Source: Deinandra increscens subsp. villosa (lineage: Eukaryota > Streptophyta > Magnoliopsida > Asterales > Asteraceae). Taken from it: 64,000 nt of DNA. The translations under genes were made by a program, and so were the position numbers. Under the pieces are notes generated by a model, which worked only from the letters and a program-made list of their open reading frames with translations, ran no database searches and was not told the DNA's origin. Positions 10,502-21,954 of the stretch are shown here, in pieces. The stretch lies in assembly GCA_039602395.1 (NCBI GenBank), contig JBCNJP010000229.1, positions 124,001 to 188,000 on the forward strand, in the 5' to 3' direction. Numbering within the stretch: position 1 is the stretch's first letter; every line of letters begins with the position of its first letter.

Positions 10502-13395
10502 TAGATGAGTGTCATGTCACACTAGACTCGTGATAATGGCGGAGCTTTTCATTTGAATATCAATGACACAAAATGAATTAGATAGTGCATATCCCCAAAA
10601 TAGTTAAGTACAACCGGAATCTATGATTAACAAAGTTCAAGAATTTAGAATCATAAGTCCATTTTGTATTTTATTTTAAAATTTTGAAAATAAAGAGCCA
10701 GACCTAAATCTCTATTTGTTTAAAGTTTGAAAACAGAGTCAAACCTAAACCTTATTTCATTGAAGTTGAATGAAAACTTTGCATAAAACGAAGTTACCCA
10801 AAATTTAATCCAAACCAGCTTTATCAAGGATTATTGTTAAGCCGAGGAGACTTTTATGAGAATATCTGCAACTTAGACTTATTAATAGGCTGATATACCA
10901 ATTTCTGAAATATTAGCAATCTGGGATAAAAAAACATAGACTTGAAGTTCATTCTTCATAAAGTAAAGGTATTATGATCCCAATTTGCCAAGATTGCCCA
11001 GGGAGAATCAAGTAGGACTTGATTCCACCCAAACTTGTGAATTCTATGATTAGGTATGTCAATATTGAGAAAAACACAATTTAGACAAAATTAACCCTTT
11101 TTTATATAGAAAATCACGTTAAGGTATTTAACAAGATAACGTATGTCAGATATAGAGCATAAGCATGAGAACAGTGAAATAATGAAGCATTATGCAAACA
11201 GTACAATCCTAGCATATCAGAAGTTCAATACAGATCCTAATACTAAGAAGTCACTACAAAGTGTCTAGATCACAGATAAACAACAAGGATTAACTAGAAG
11301 CAATAGATTCCAATTAACACAATTGATCATACAGACATCCCTTAATGGGTCAAATGGGTCATATTAAGCATTATATGAGAAAAGATAGTAATCTGTAGCC
11401 TACTAGATCATATAGTCACTTAGCAAATTCTATTCAATCCAAACAGACAAGATTATGCATATAAGGATCATGAAAGTAAATCATCGAGTAACCAAGATCA
11501 TATCAGTATAAGAAAACTACATAAGTCACATAAAGCAGATTTCATGCAAAATTTGACTTATGAAAGTCAAAATGACCATGTTTGTGTTCAAACAGAGCCT
11601 AAACACCAAAGATACTTCATATGACCCTAAAGGCATCATACATCACATCCTTAGAAATTTATGCCCACTTTTGTCACCAAGATGATCAAGTCAACTTTGA
11701 TAAACCAAAAAAGTTAAGAGGTTGCAAAATTTGTGTTTAGTGATTCAAGATCAATTCACCTGAGCTATGAACAAGTTTTTTTAGACCCAAAAGGGTCCTA
11801 AACTGTCTAAACCACCAATGTTGGGCTCAATTGATTTCCCACTAGCACAAAAAAAATCAAGAATTTGCAAAAGAACAAGAAATGATGATGTTTTACCTGA
11901 ATTAGAATGTGAATGCAAGAATTTAGGATACATACCTTTCATGAAGATCTAAAGTGGCTAAGATCTAATATAAGATGAAGTACTTCTCAATAACTCAGAA
12001 GAAAATCTGCTGGGGTCAAGCAATTCATATTAAGATTCAAACAAGTAAAGACAGATAAATACAAGAAAAAATTAGCCCATGTGCAGCTAAGTTGAGTTTT
12101 ATCTCAAATGGCCAAAAGTAAAGACAACATACCTCTTTGATGATCTAAAAAGAGCTAAGATCACAAAAAATAAAAGATGGAATAATCTTGAATTCTATCT
12201 GAATATTATATGTTACGGAATCAAGCAAAATAAGTTAAAATAAAAGAAAACAAGGCATACACAGTCAAAATAAGCAAACAAAACAAGATAACATGATGAG
12301 AATCCAATTTACACTACACAGGCTACCATTTGTTTATACTGAGGCACAAGGTGGTCTCAAAACCAGTTAACAACAGTAGCAATGGTTTCAAGGATACTCA
12401 GACATGTAGATTGTAAGTGTTAATTAAAAAATAGAACCAAACCATCATTTTACTCTTAATTGGACTAATCAGAAGCTTAACAACAGTTTGATGTTCTAAG
12501 TTCATCAATTAGTATAGAACTTGCAATATAAAGAAAGTAATAGGTTTAAAAGGATCAAGTCATGGATATTTCATCACAAGGAAACACAATTGGAGACAAT
12601 GTGAGTCTCAAACAATATGAGTGCCTCAATGTTAATCTATAACTAGAATATGATCAAAATTTGGAAAAAATTGTGATTCCAGAATGTTAACAGAGAATTC
12701 ATGTGCACATCTACTCATTATGTTCATAAGTTTGTTAAACAAGACAGTATCAGCATTAATGATTCATAATCCCCAACAAAATTCACAAATTAAAAAAAAT
12801 TCTTTATTCTTAACAAAGAGAGTGGTAACAGTGTATAGGATTGATTCAAGTGATTCTAAACAAATTACAATCATCAAATCATTCACTGAACATATCTAAA
12901 ACCAACCAAAAAAAATCAAAGGAATTTCTTATGAACACAAGTTCATCTGTAGCCCCAGTACACACATCTAAATCAGATTTTTAATGAAATTGAAGAGAAT
13001 ATGATTCACATACCTCCTTGATGTTCACAAGTGTGTTTGGAACACTATAATAGACAATGAATCTGTATTAACATCAATAAATTTCAGTAGAACACTAATT
13101 TTTGGGTTTTCATACCTATGGCTCAAGAACACCAAAACCAAAATTCAAGATCGATCGAAAATAACCTAAAGCAGGAGTGAAATCGAACCTGGAAATACAA
13201 GAAAGGTGTGCAAATCAACCCTAAATGCAAAGGTATTTACATATTCAAGATTGACAGAGGAGAAATCGATTGAACAGTGAAGCTTTATAAGTGACGGTTC
13301 GAGGAGGAGAGGGGCGAGCGGGTTTGTTTGTGTGTTTGAAAAGAAGTAAGTGTGAAGGAGAAATCCTTGACCTATATATTCTTGCGGACTGACCC
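10502..13395 (-). other. Long noncoding leader-like region upstream of the 5.7-10.5 kb gene
   Basis: No coding frame of note. On the minus strand, splice-donor-like GGTATG sites occur at about 13118, 13015, 12135 and 11935. Three of them follow similar short sequences that read like ATCATCAAAGAG or TCTTCATGAAAG. This looks like a series of duplicated small untranslated exons leading to the acceptor near 10470. It is inference; transcript data would decide. Confidence 0.35.
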
Positions 13396-13945
13396 AAACA
13401 AAAATATCCTAAGTAAAAGTTCAAGTTCGCTAAGCGCATTAGAGGTACGCTAAGAAGAACATGTAAGTTCGCTAAGGGAAATCAGAAAGGGGTCAAGTTC
13501 GCTAAGGGTAAAGGCAGGTTAAGTTCGCTAAGTTCAAAGAAGTTCGCTAAGAAGTAAAACATCAAGTTCGCTAACACCAAATGTTCTTAGCAGACTTCAC
13601 GATAGAAAAAACTTAGACAAATTAAAAGAGAAGTTCGCTAAGGCATAAATCTTCTTAGCGTACTTCAAACTCAAAGACTTCACAAATTTTAAAGTAAGTT
13701 CGCTAAGATTAAGTTTTTTTCTTAGCGGACTACAGAAGACAGAAACCAGAAAATAACACAAGGTTAACAGTCAAGTTCGCTAAGAGTAAAATTTGTCTTA
13801 GCGGACTTGACCATAAAATCAAGAAAAATTTTAAGTAAAGGACACAAGTTCGCTAAGAGTAATTTTCTTAGCATACTTGAGAAATATTCTTAGCGGACTT
13901 GTACTCAAATTAAAGTACGCAAAGGCAAATGCCTAGTCCGTTAAG
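13396..13945 (+). repeat. Cluster of direct and inverted AAGTTCGCTAAG repeats forming hairpins
   Basis: At least ten copies of AAGTTCGCTAAG (or close variants) occur, and from about 13560 on they alternate with CTTAGCGGACTT or CTTAGCGTACTT. Adjacent pairs form 11-12 bp stems with loops of roughly 8-17 bases, for example near 13632-13671, 13696-13733, 13783-13810 and 13847-13880. The facing arms differ at one position, which in RNA would often be a G-U pair. The first half of the cluster has only direct copies. Confidence 0.85.
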
Positions 13946-14514
13946 ACCCATAAATTTTGTAAAACACCAAAAAATTTCGAAGTCTAAAATTTGAACCAAA
14001 ATACTTAAAATTTAAAATTTAAATACAAAACCAAAACCAAAGATAGTATGTGAGCATGTTTACCATAAAATAACCTACCCGAAAGGCAATTTTGCAATAA
14101 AACACATGTTTACATGAAACTTGGTAAAAATTTACCATATTGGTCAAATTTTGCACCAAATTTATAATTACTCAATCGCCTTCGGCTTTATTTTGCAGAA
14201 ACATATATTTTTTCTTGGTTGTGTTCAAACAATGTTTTTGAATCATACATGTCGTTTACATTGTCATTAACTCTTACAATTCTAATCACCGCACAAACTA
14301 GATAATCTAAGTCAGATTGTCAGTATTATTATCCACCTAAGCGCAGACAATGCAATTTTCAACTTGATGTCATGTGATGTATTATATCATGTTTTAAGTC
14401 CCATTAGTGAAATTTTGTGAAAGACCATGTAATTTAGAGTTAACAGCATTCTACCATACATCATGTTTGCTATCTTTTCAGATTTACCTAACACATTCAA
14501 AATATTTCTATTCC
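13946..14514. other. Noncoding stretch before the first gap
   Basis: AT-rich sequence with no frame, repeat or terminus that I can recognise. It stops at the first run of N. Confidence 0.5.
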
Positions 14515-15014
14515 NNNNNNNNNNNNNNNNNNNNNNNNNNNNNNNNNNNNNNNNNNNNNNNNNNNNNNNNNNNNNNNNNNNNNNNNNNNNNNNNNNNNNN
14601 NNNNNNNNNNNNNNNNNNNNNNNNNNNNNNNNNNNNNNNNNNNNNNNNNNNNNNNNNNNNNNNNNNNNNNNNNNNNNNNNNNNNNNNNNNNNNNNNNNNN
14701 NNNNNNNNNNNNNNNNNNNNNNNNNNNNNNNNNNNNNNNNNNNNNNNNNNNNNNNNNNNNNNNNNNNNNNNNNNNNNNNNNNNNNNNNNNNNNNNNNNNN
14801 NNNNNNNNNNNNNNNNNNNNNNNNNNNNNNNNNNNNNNNNNNNNNNNNNNNNNNNNNNNNNNNNNNNNNNNNNNNNNNNNNNNNNNNNNNNNNNNNNNNN
14901 NNNNNNNNNNNNNNNNNNNNNNNNNNNNNNNNNNNNNNNNNNNNNNNNNNNNNNNNNNNNNNNNNNNNNNNNNNNNNNNNNNNNNNNNNNNNNNNNNNNN
15001 NNNNNNNNNNNNNN
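14515..15014. other. Assembly gap, 500 N
   Basis: Exactly 500 N, a conventional placeholder, so the true length is unknown. Sequence on the right begins with the last bases of an LTR, so the gap hides at least part of an LTR retrotransposon. Confidence 0.99.
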
Positions 15015-15029
15015 TTTTTAGCCAAAACA
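15015..15029 (+). repeat. Terminal fragment of a plus-oriented LTR
   Basis: TTTTTAGCCAAAACA matches the U5 end of the LTRs at 18941-19738 and 27870-28788 (which are in the opposite orientation). It is followed directly by reverse transcriptase coding sequence, so an element of that family probably inserted into the RT gene and its body lies in the gap. The predicted target duplication would be GTTAC. Confidence 0.6.
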
Positions 15030-17759
15030 GTTACCCAACGTGGTAGTAGTGCAGAAGAAGAATGGAAAGTGGAGAGTTTGTGTAGATTACAAAGACTTGA
15101 ACAAGACTTGTCCCAAAGATCCTTTTCCAGTTCCTCACATTGATGCAATGGTAGACGTAACGGCTGGCCATGAGATGCTCACTTTCATAGATGCCTCGTC
15201 AGGATTCTAGCAGATTCAAATGGAACCCTCTGATCAGGAGAACACTGCATTTATAACCCCCAACAAGTATATACTGTTATACAGCTATGCCTTTTGGTTT
15301 AAGAAATGCAGGTGCCACATACCAGAGACTAGTCAACATGATGTTTAAGGAGTACCTGGGGGACACAATGGAAGTCTAGATTGATGGCATGGTGGTGAAG
15401 TCAAAGAAAGCTAAGGATCCAAGGATCTCCAGACTGCCTTTGATATTCTCGATCAATATAAAATGAAGTTGAACCCTTCAAAGTGTCACTTTGGGGTACG
15501 AGCTGGGAAATTCTTAGGATATATGGCTACTGAAAGAGGGATAGAAGCAAGTCCATAGCAGATAAATGCAATCTTGAACTTAAAATCTCCATCAAATGTG
15601 AAAGAAATACAAAAGTTGACAAGAGAATAGCGGCGCTTAATAGGTCCATTTCAAGATCCTCGAGAAGAGTAAAGATTTCTATGATATTCTAAAGAAAAAG
15701 AAGAGATTTGAATGGAATGAAAATCATGAAGAAACCCTGAAATCCTTAAAAGAATACTTGTCAACAGCTCCACTTCTCATGAAACCAAAAGATGGGGATC
15801 CGTTATCTCTGTACCTTGCAGTATCCGAAAGCTCAGTTAGCGTTGTATTAGTCAAAGATCATGAAGGTCAGCAGCATCCGATGTATTATGTAAGTAAAAC
15901 TCTGCTAGACACAGAATCCAGGTGCTCCTATCTTGAGAAATTAATCATAGCGCTTATAATGGCTTCTACTAAGCTAAGGCATTATTTTGAAACTCATATT
16001 ATTATCGTGAAATCTAACTATCCTATTAAGGCCGTTCACTGGAAGCCGGAAATGTCAGGTACGATGGCAAAGTGGCAGTCAAATTGAGTGCCTACGATAT
16101 AAGATATAAGCCAATGACAACAATTAAATCCCAAGCTTAGCCGACTTTGTGGTTGATTTCAGTAGTGACATTGAGCCAGAAGCCGATAAGGAAGTCCAAA
16201 AGCTTGAGAAGCTCGATGACAATTGGATTCTCTATATGGACGGATCCTCAAATGTTAGAGGAACAGGGTTGGGAATCCTGCTAAAATTGCCACAAGGGGA
16301 CATAATACCGTTATCCATATCTTGTGAGTTTCAGGCTACCAACAATGAAGCTGAGTATGAGGCTTTGATTGCTGGATTACAACTAGCCAGTATATGGGAA
16401 TCCGGTGCATTCAATTATTTATTGATTCTCTCTTATTGACTAACCAATTTAATGGCTCTTATGTAGTGACAGGAGAAAACTTAATTAAATATCTCGATAT
16501 TAGAGAATATAAGAACACATGTCCTAACTCCTGCAATAGCCGAACAGGAAGCTCATGCAATTTAAGCAACGATATTGAGGATCTCAAAGCTATTCAGGAA
16601 TCCTGGACGCACCTGATCAAGAAACATTTACAAGATGGGGAGATTCTTAAGGGTGAAAATCCTAGGGCTTTTCGCGCCAAGGTAATACCCTATTTTATCT
16701 TAATTAACATTCTATATAAAAAATATCTTCCAGGTGTATACTTGAGGTGCCTGGAAAAGTCAGAAGCTCTTGAAGTGCTTGAAGACATTCATAAAGGAGA
16801 TTGTGGTAACCATACTGGGGGCAGAGCACTTTTCTCCAAGATTCTCAAATTTGGTTATTATTAGCCCACAATGAAGAAGGATGCCATGAGCTTCTCCCAG
16901 AAGTGCGATGCCTGCCAAAGGCACGTTAATATTCTGCACCAACCAGCTGAGCATCTGCATTCTATGCTCTCTCCTTGGCCATTTATGAAGTGGGGCATGG
17001 ACATCGAGGGAAAGCTGCCCAAGGGTCCTGGAGGGAAGGTGTTTATGCTCGCAATGACAGACTATTTCTCTAAGTGGATTGAACAGAAGCCTATGTCCAA
17101 GTTAGGGAGAAGGAGGTAATAACCTTCATCAAGAGAAACATCATCACCAGATTTGGGATTCCGGCTGAAATTTACTTGTGATATTGCTTCCCAGTTTATT
17201 GGCAAAAGAACTACCAACTTTTGTGCAATTTGGGGAATTAAAATGATCACTTCGACACTAGTTCACCCTCAAGCCAATGGTCAAGCAGAATCCAGCAACA
17301 AAATCATCATTAACAACCTCAAGAAAAAATTAGGTTCCAAGAAAGGCAAGTGGGCTGAGGAGTTTCCGTTCGTACTCTGGCTAGATAGAACAACACCCAA
17401 GAACGCAACAGGTCAAACTCCATTCTCCTTAGTATTTGGAACTGAGGCTGTGATCCCTACAGAAAAGGTGATAACTACATCAAGAATCAGCTGCCAGGAT
17501 CCTGAGACCAACAGTCAGAATCTGCTTCAGGATCTCGAAATATTTAAATAGCTTAGAGACCTGGCCAGAATCCGAATGGCATCCTACCAGCAAATAGTGG
17601 CCAAATCTTATAACAAGAATACTAGGCTTAGGAGATTCTAACTAGGAGATATGGTACTCAGAAAAGAATTCCAAAACACAACAAATCCTGTTGATGGGAA
17701 GTTAGCACCCAAATGGGAAGGCCCATACCTAAAAGATTCTGAAGAAGGAAAAGGAGCAT
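15030..17759 (+). pseudogene. Tat-type pol pseudogene: RT, two RNase H domains, integrase
   Basis: Reverse transcriptase starts abruptly at NVVVVQKKNGKWR, runs through VDYKDLNKTCPKDPFP and AMPFG and reaches the catalytic motif, here *IDG (stop, Ile, Asp, Gly) at 15377-15388 instead of YIDD. The Ty3-type RNase H (15758-16087) and the second RNase H (16149-16480) follow, then integrase with its zinc module (GDCGNHTGG, CDACQRHV) and core (GMDIEG, GQAESSNK). There are stops at 15208 (in GF*QIQ), 16082, 16862 (YY*P) and elsewhere, and several frameshifts. The linker between RNase H and integrase is shortened. The C-terminus is cut at 17759 and fused to an inverted piece of antisense gene copy B. 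It is inactive. Confidence 0.88.
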
Positions 17760-18655
17760 TGGGGACCGAGATCTTGGAAGGAGGAGCTTTGGGGACCGAT
17801 GGAGGCTCGGATTTTACCGTGGCCAGGACTTGGAAGTCATCATCACTCAGCAGATAGGCGTCCAGATCCACCTCTTCAAGGTTCACAGCAGCAGCAGCTA
17901 AGAAACAAAAAGCATAAAAAGTTAGCAGAATCTAGAGAAAACCCTAGGTCTAAAAGGCAGGGTCCCAGGGTACTTACAACTCGACATGCTATGGGAGCAG
18001 GAAGAAGCAACTTGATCAGGGTCAACCTTGAACTCGCGATCCTCTTCAGTGATGGTCAAGAAGGTCTCGAACCCCTCGAACGTCCTTGGATTCACAGGGC
18101 CAATGGAACTCAAGCTAGGCACTACAAAACAGAAAAATTCAAGGTCAGTTTTCATTAAACATGTATATTGAAAATTGAAACCCTAATTCCTAATGCAGGT
18201 GAGGACCTACCCTCTACTCTCCATCTAATCAGAAGATCTATTCCTCCCGGGATGGTCGACCTCTTCACAAAGAAGAACCTCCCCTTCCATTCTTCATGGT
18301 ATGAAGCCCGAGGAATCATCTGAGTACCCTTGTTCAGAGCCTTGAACAAGTATTGGTTGATGCCATGGCACTTCAGTTCATAGCCCAGGGACAGCTCGGG
18401 CAACCCAACCAGGGAATCAAACTCCCTGTTCTGGCGGTTAAGGGTACCCAAAATTCTCCATGCAATAGGAAGAGTCTGGGCGTAGGCAAGGCCGGTAGCT
18501 TCGAAGAATTCAGCCACTAACCTAGTGAAAGGATATGAAAGCCCCATGGAGAAAGGAGTGAAAGGAAAGCAGACCCAGGTTTCAGTACAAAAATCCGACC
18601 TAAGTCTCCTGTCAAAGGGCCTAACCTCGGCACCATCAGGAAGAAGACCGGATTC
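17760..18655 (-). pseudogene. Antisense accessory gene, copy B, truncated at both ends
   Basis: Exon 1 (about 18655-18211) lacks the first 50 or so residues and begins at ESGLLPDGAEVRPFD. It keeps the hydrophobic domain (WVCFPFTPFSMGLSYPF, LPIAWRILGTL). Exon 2 is 18121-17978 (144 bp, the same length as in copies C and E) and exon 3 starts at 17897 (VDLDAYLLSDDDF) but breaks off near 17760 in the middle of the sequence, where pol sequence is joined. Exon 4 with the coiled coil is missing. Introns are GT...AG at the same places as in the other copies. What remains has no stop. Confidence 0.8.
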
Positions 18656-18940
18656 TCAAGGTTTTTTGTAGTTGACAATCTTGTCACTGTAGGCTGATGG
18701 GCGGATTCTCAAGGTTTTTAACACTTACGTGTTAACAAAGGTTTTGACATCTACATGTCACTCAAGTTGGCTTTGTCCCAAGTTTAAAAGGGCTTGTCCC
18801 CAGAATTGGCTTAGTCCCAAGTATCTCAGGTTTATCCCCAGTTTGATTATATTTCCTAACTTATTTTGAGTTCAGGAATCCTACAAGTGATATACCTAGG
18901 CAAATTGCCACCATACCGGAGAAGATTCTCGTAAAGATCC
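18656..18940 (+). other. Rearranged Tat-element spacer
   Basis: Noncoding. It resembles the 2215-2470 spacer ('caaggtttt', 'ttggcttagtcccaag'). The phrase 'ggattctcaaggttttt' occurs at about 18652 and again at about 18713, flanking the point where copy B was truncated, which suggests a deletion or duplication at a short homology. The last five bases, GATCC, are the expected left target duplication of the element that starts at 18941. Confidence 0.5.
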
Positions 18941-19738
18941 TGTTTTGGCTAAAAATTGCAAGAGTGAACTTTGTAACTAAATTATTTAGTGAGGTTAGGT
19001 GCCTTGAATGCTAAGTTTATAAAATCAAATTCACTAGTTTAAATCCAAGGTTTAAATAGAAGATATGGAAACACAAATGAAAACTTCCGTGAATGCAACT
19101 AAGAACACCGAGATTTTTTAGGGGAAAAAGCCCTTAACCCTTGGATGTCTCCAAGAGATGCCGGCATAAAAAACCCCTTGACAACGATAACACACGTTGC
19201 CCGTTTATTTCACTAAAAGTTGGTTCAAGTATACTTTATTGCGGTGATTGCTAAGTGAGTGGGTGAGAATACAAGTGATCGTAAGTGAAAAAATCAAGTC
19301 CTACACCGCGTATAAATACATATCAATCCTAACTATAATTCCGAGATTCTTGGGATCTCCCTTCCAACGACCTCTGACCCGTTACTTGACCGAGTTTGGT
19401 GGCGGGTCTCCATTTCCACACGTGTTCTGACTTTGACTGACATATGACTGTTATCCATTCTTTCATACCTGGCTTGATCACACAGAGTCAATGGAAAGGT
19501 TAGTAACGTCACCCTAGCATGTCGTGTATTCGTGCATGTTGGGATCATGTAGATTAAATAGATAAATATTGAATGCATTACATCTTGGGATACTAATGAA
19601 ATAAAGGGTAATATGAATATAAAAGGAAATCCAAGGTACCAATTAACCAAATGTACAGTTCCTGGATATTCGACATCCAGGGGTCTTAACCTGTCAAAGA
19701 ACATTAGGAAAATTCGGTCCAGAATCCAGGGTATAACA
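18941..19738 (-). repeat. 3' LTR of the minus-oriented Tat element (798 bp)
   Basis: On the minus strand it starts TGTTATACCCTGG after a polypurine tract and ends TTTTTAGCCAAAACA. It is the same family as the LTR at 27870-28788 but well diverged. It contains a small hairpin near 19180-19201 (separate entry). Confidence 0.85.
19180..19201 (-). other. Conserved LTR hairpin, copy 1
   Basis: Plus strand GACAACG-ATAACACA-CGTTGCC: a five-pair stem plus one mismatch and one outer pair, with an eight-base loop. The loop is identical to that at 28169-28190, while two stem pairs are changed on both sides, so the pairing has been kept. Confidence 0.65.
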
Positions 19739-19754
19739 ATTGCCCCAAAACTCG
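19739..19754 (-). other. Polypurine tract
   Basis: Minus strand GCGAGTTTTGGGGCAAT stands directly before the LTR start TGTTATACCC. Confidence 0.75.
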
Positions 19755-19898
19755 CAGCTTGTAGATAAGAATTTACAGCTGTGAATATTTTGAATTCGTG
19801 ATGACTCATCGAAGTTATATCGATCCTGTCCGTAGATTTTGCTTTTTCAGTTTCGATCTCATCCATTAGCGTCCCATCACCTCTGTAACTTCTTGGCT

Positions 19899-19908
19899 CA
19901 TAAATACC
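19899..19908 (+). promoter_or_regulatory. TATA-like box of antisense gene copy C
   Basis: CATAAATACC, about 120 bp before the ATG at 20027, in the same place relative to polypurine tract and start codon as in copies A and E. Confidence 0.45.
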
Positions 19909-20026
19909 CTCACCTCTCGAGTCTTTTACCTCACCTGAGTCAAGAACTAGGAGCATCCATCGTCTTTTTCACCCATTCTGACCAGGTAACTTCCCCTCCC
20001 CGATCTATTTTTTCTTTTGTCGAATC

Positions 20027-21566
20027 ATGACCAAACGATGCATTTGTCGCGAACCCACCGTCTCTCTTTTCGGAGTGGAGGATTTCCTCGACCAAAAGTT
20101 TCTTCTTCATCCTGAGCAAGAAAAATGAAATTCCACGAACAATGAGATTGCATTGGTGAGGGATTCCGGCCTTTTTCCTCCATCAGTTGTTATCAGGGCT
20201 TTAGACCCTAGATTGAGGTTCGATTTCGTCTCTCCAACCTGGGTTTGCTTTCCGTTCACTACGTTCAGTATGGGTCTGTCCTACCCTTTCTCTGGCCTCG
20301 TCGCTGAATTTTTTTACAGGCCATTGGCCTCTCGTACGCCCAAACTCTTCCCGTGGTGTAGCGCATCCTGGGAACCCTGAATCGCCTGAACCACTCATAC
20401 AAACATTTGATCGGTCTTTCGGAATTAGCTCTGGCCTATGAGCTGAAATCCCACGGGTCCAGCTGTTTTCTGTTTAAGTCCCTTTCGAAGGCCATGCAAC
20501 TCATCCCCAACGCTACCCAACATGGTGAATGGAAGGGTAAATTTTTCTTCGTCAAGCGTTCCAGTATACCAGGTGGTCAACAACTTCCAGAAGCTTGGGT
20601 TGTAGAGGGTAGGCACACCTGCATTAGATATTAGGGTTTTTTATTTGAAACTATACAATCTGACCTTGAATGTTATTTTTTGCAGCGAAGAGTTTGAAGG
20701 AAATCGGTCCTGAGGAGGAAGGGACAGAGAGAAACTCGCAGAAATTCCTAGGAGTTCCTAAATTTGAGCATACATTCAAAGCCGCGGAGCATCCAGTCTT
20801 TTCACGTCCTACCGTCAGCATGCCTAGTTGTAAGTTACCCTGTATTTTGTGAGTTTCTTTCATAACTGACTGCTGACATCCTGGGTTATGTCTTCTTTCG
20901 CAGCTACCCCTACATTTGATACCGAGGACCTCGAAGTTGCTTTCTTTTCAGGGCTAGGAGACGACCAGGAACTGATGATCTTGAGTTCCGTCAAAGCTGA
21001 GCCTACCCTAGCATCCTGGGCCACCACATCCAGGGCCTCTGGTATGAAGAGAAAAACCCGAGGGTCCAGTACCGCTGCTGCTCAACATCCCTGGCTGAGC
21101 TATCTCCCCAGGAGCTTGTGCAACATGCCGAGGTCGTCGCCCATCAGGTAACCCTTGGTTGTTTCTGTATTACATGCATTTTATGGTTAGATACAAAGCA
21201 AATTTTAATCTGTGTTTGGCTTTTCTTAGGCCAACTCCCGTCTCCTGGAGCTACTCGAAGCCACCGAGAGGCGCGCTGCAGGTGGACAAGGAGGCGAAGG
21301 ATACGTGTCACACCAATCCTAACTGGAGTGTGCAACTTTGGCTGAAACAGCTACGTACCTTAGGAGGCTCTGTTCCTTAAGGATACGATTCTGTTGAGGC
21401 CCAGGGTGCCAAGGTGATCCTTCCTATTGGCACATCTGGATCTGGGGCCGAAGTGGAGCAGCCTAGGGCCGAGGATGCTGGGGCAGAGAAGGATGCTGAA
21501 GTGGAGGCAGGAAAGGAAGGAGGTGAAAGCGCTGAGAAAGCAGCAGCCGTGGATACCATTCAATAA
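20027..21566 (+). pseudogene. Antisense accessory gene, copy C, broken
   Basis: Exons 20027-20608, 20686-20829, 20904-21147 and 21230-21566 keep the intron positions of copies A and E. Exon 1 has a stop early on (after HPEQEK), a frameshift in the hydrophobic domain and a TAG at 20359-20361 where the family has the tryptophan of VWRILG. Exon 3 keeps the basic motif KRKTR. In exon 4 nearly the whole coiled coil is deleted; what remains ends in an acidic, alanine- and glutamate-rich tail and a TAA at 21564-21566. It lies opposite to the pol of its own element. Confidence 0.82.
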
Positions 21567-21954
21567 TCCACGGTCTTTCACTTTCTTCCTTGTTTGATGT
21601 GAAGCTTTTTTTGAATATTTTCTTTTGTAATGGTTGCCAGAGGTTTGATTCTCGGTTTTACAATGCTCCACCCACAGGCTAAACACCTGTGATTTTAACT
21701 TTGAACCACCCTGAGGTGGTTGGACACTTTGCTCCAACCAAGGGGTGGTTTTTATATTTAACCGCTTTTGAACTATATTCTTGTGTGATGTCTTTATCCT
21801 TTCTGCACAAACAAATATGTAAGGCTGAAAAACAGATTAAGAAAGTAAGTCGTACCTTCTACATCATGGGGTATACCCTGAATGTTGAACTCCTTTTGGT
21901 GCAAATGTCCCATCCTTAGTGCAATTATGCTTTGGAATGTTTAGTAACAACTCA
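21567..21954. other. Spacer where the integrase core is missing
   Basis: Noncoding. In an intact element the integrase core, its C-terminus and the pol spacer would lie here (about 2 kb); fewer than 400 bases are present, so a large internal deletion is inferred. Confidence 0.55.

Noticed and set aside
13396..13945. CRISPR-like array (short repeats, variable spacers)
   Set aside because: Repeats are only 12 bp, occur in both orientations, spacers vary widely, and the DNA is plant nuclear.
14387..15148. Long open frames over the first run of N
   Set aside because: They are open only because N has no stop codons.
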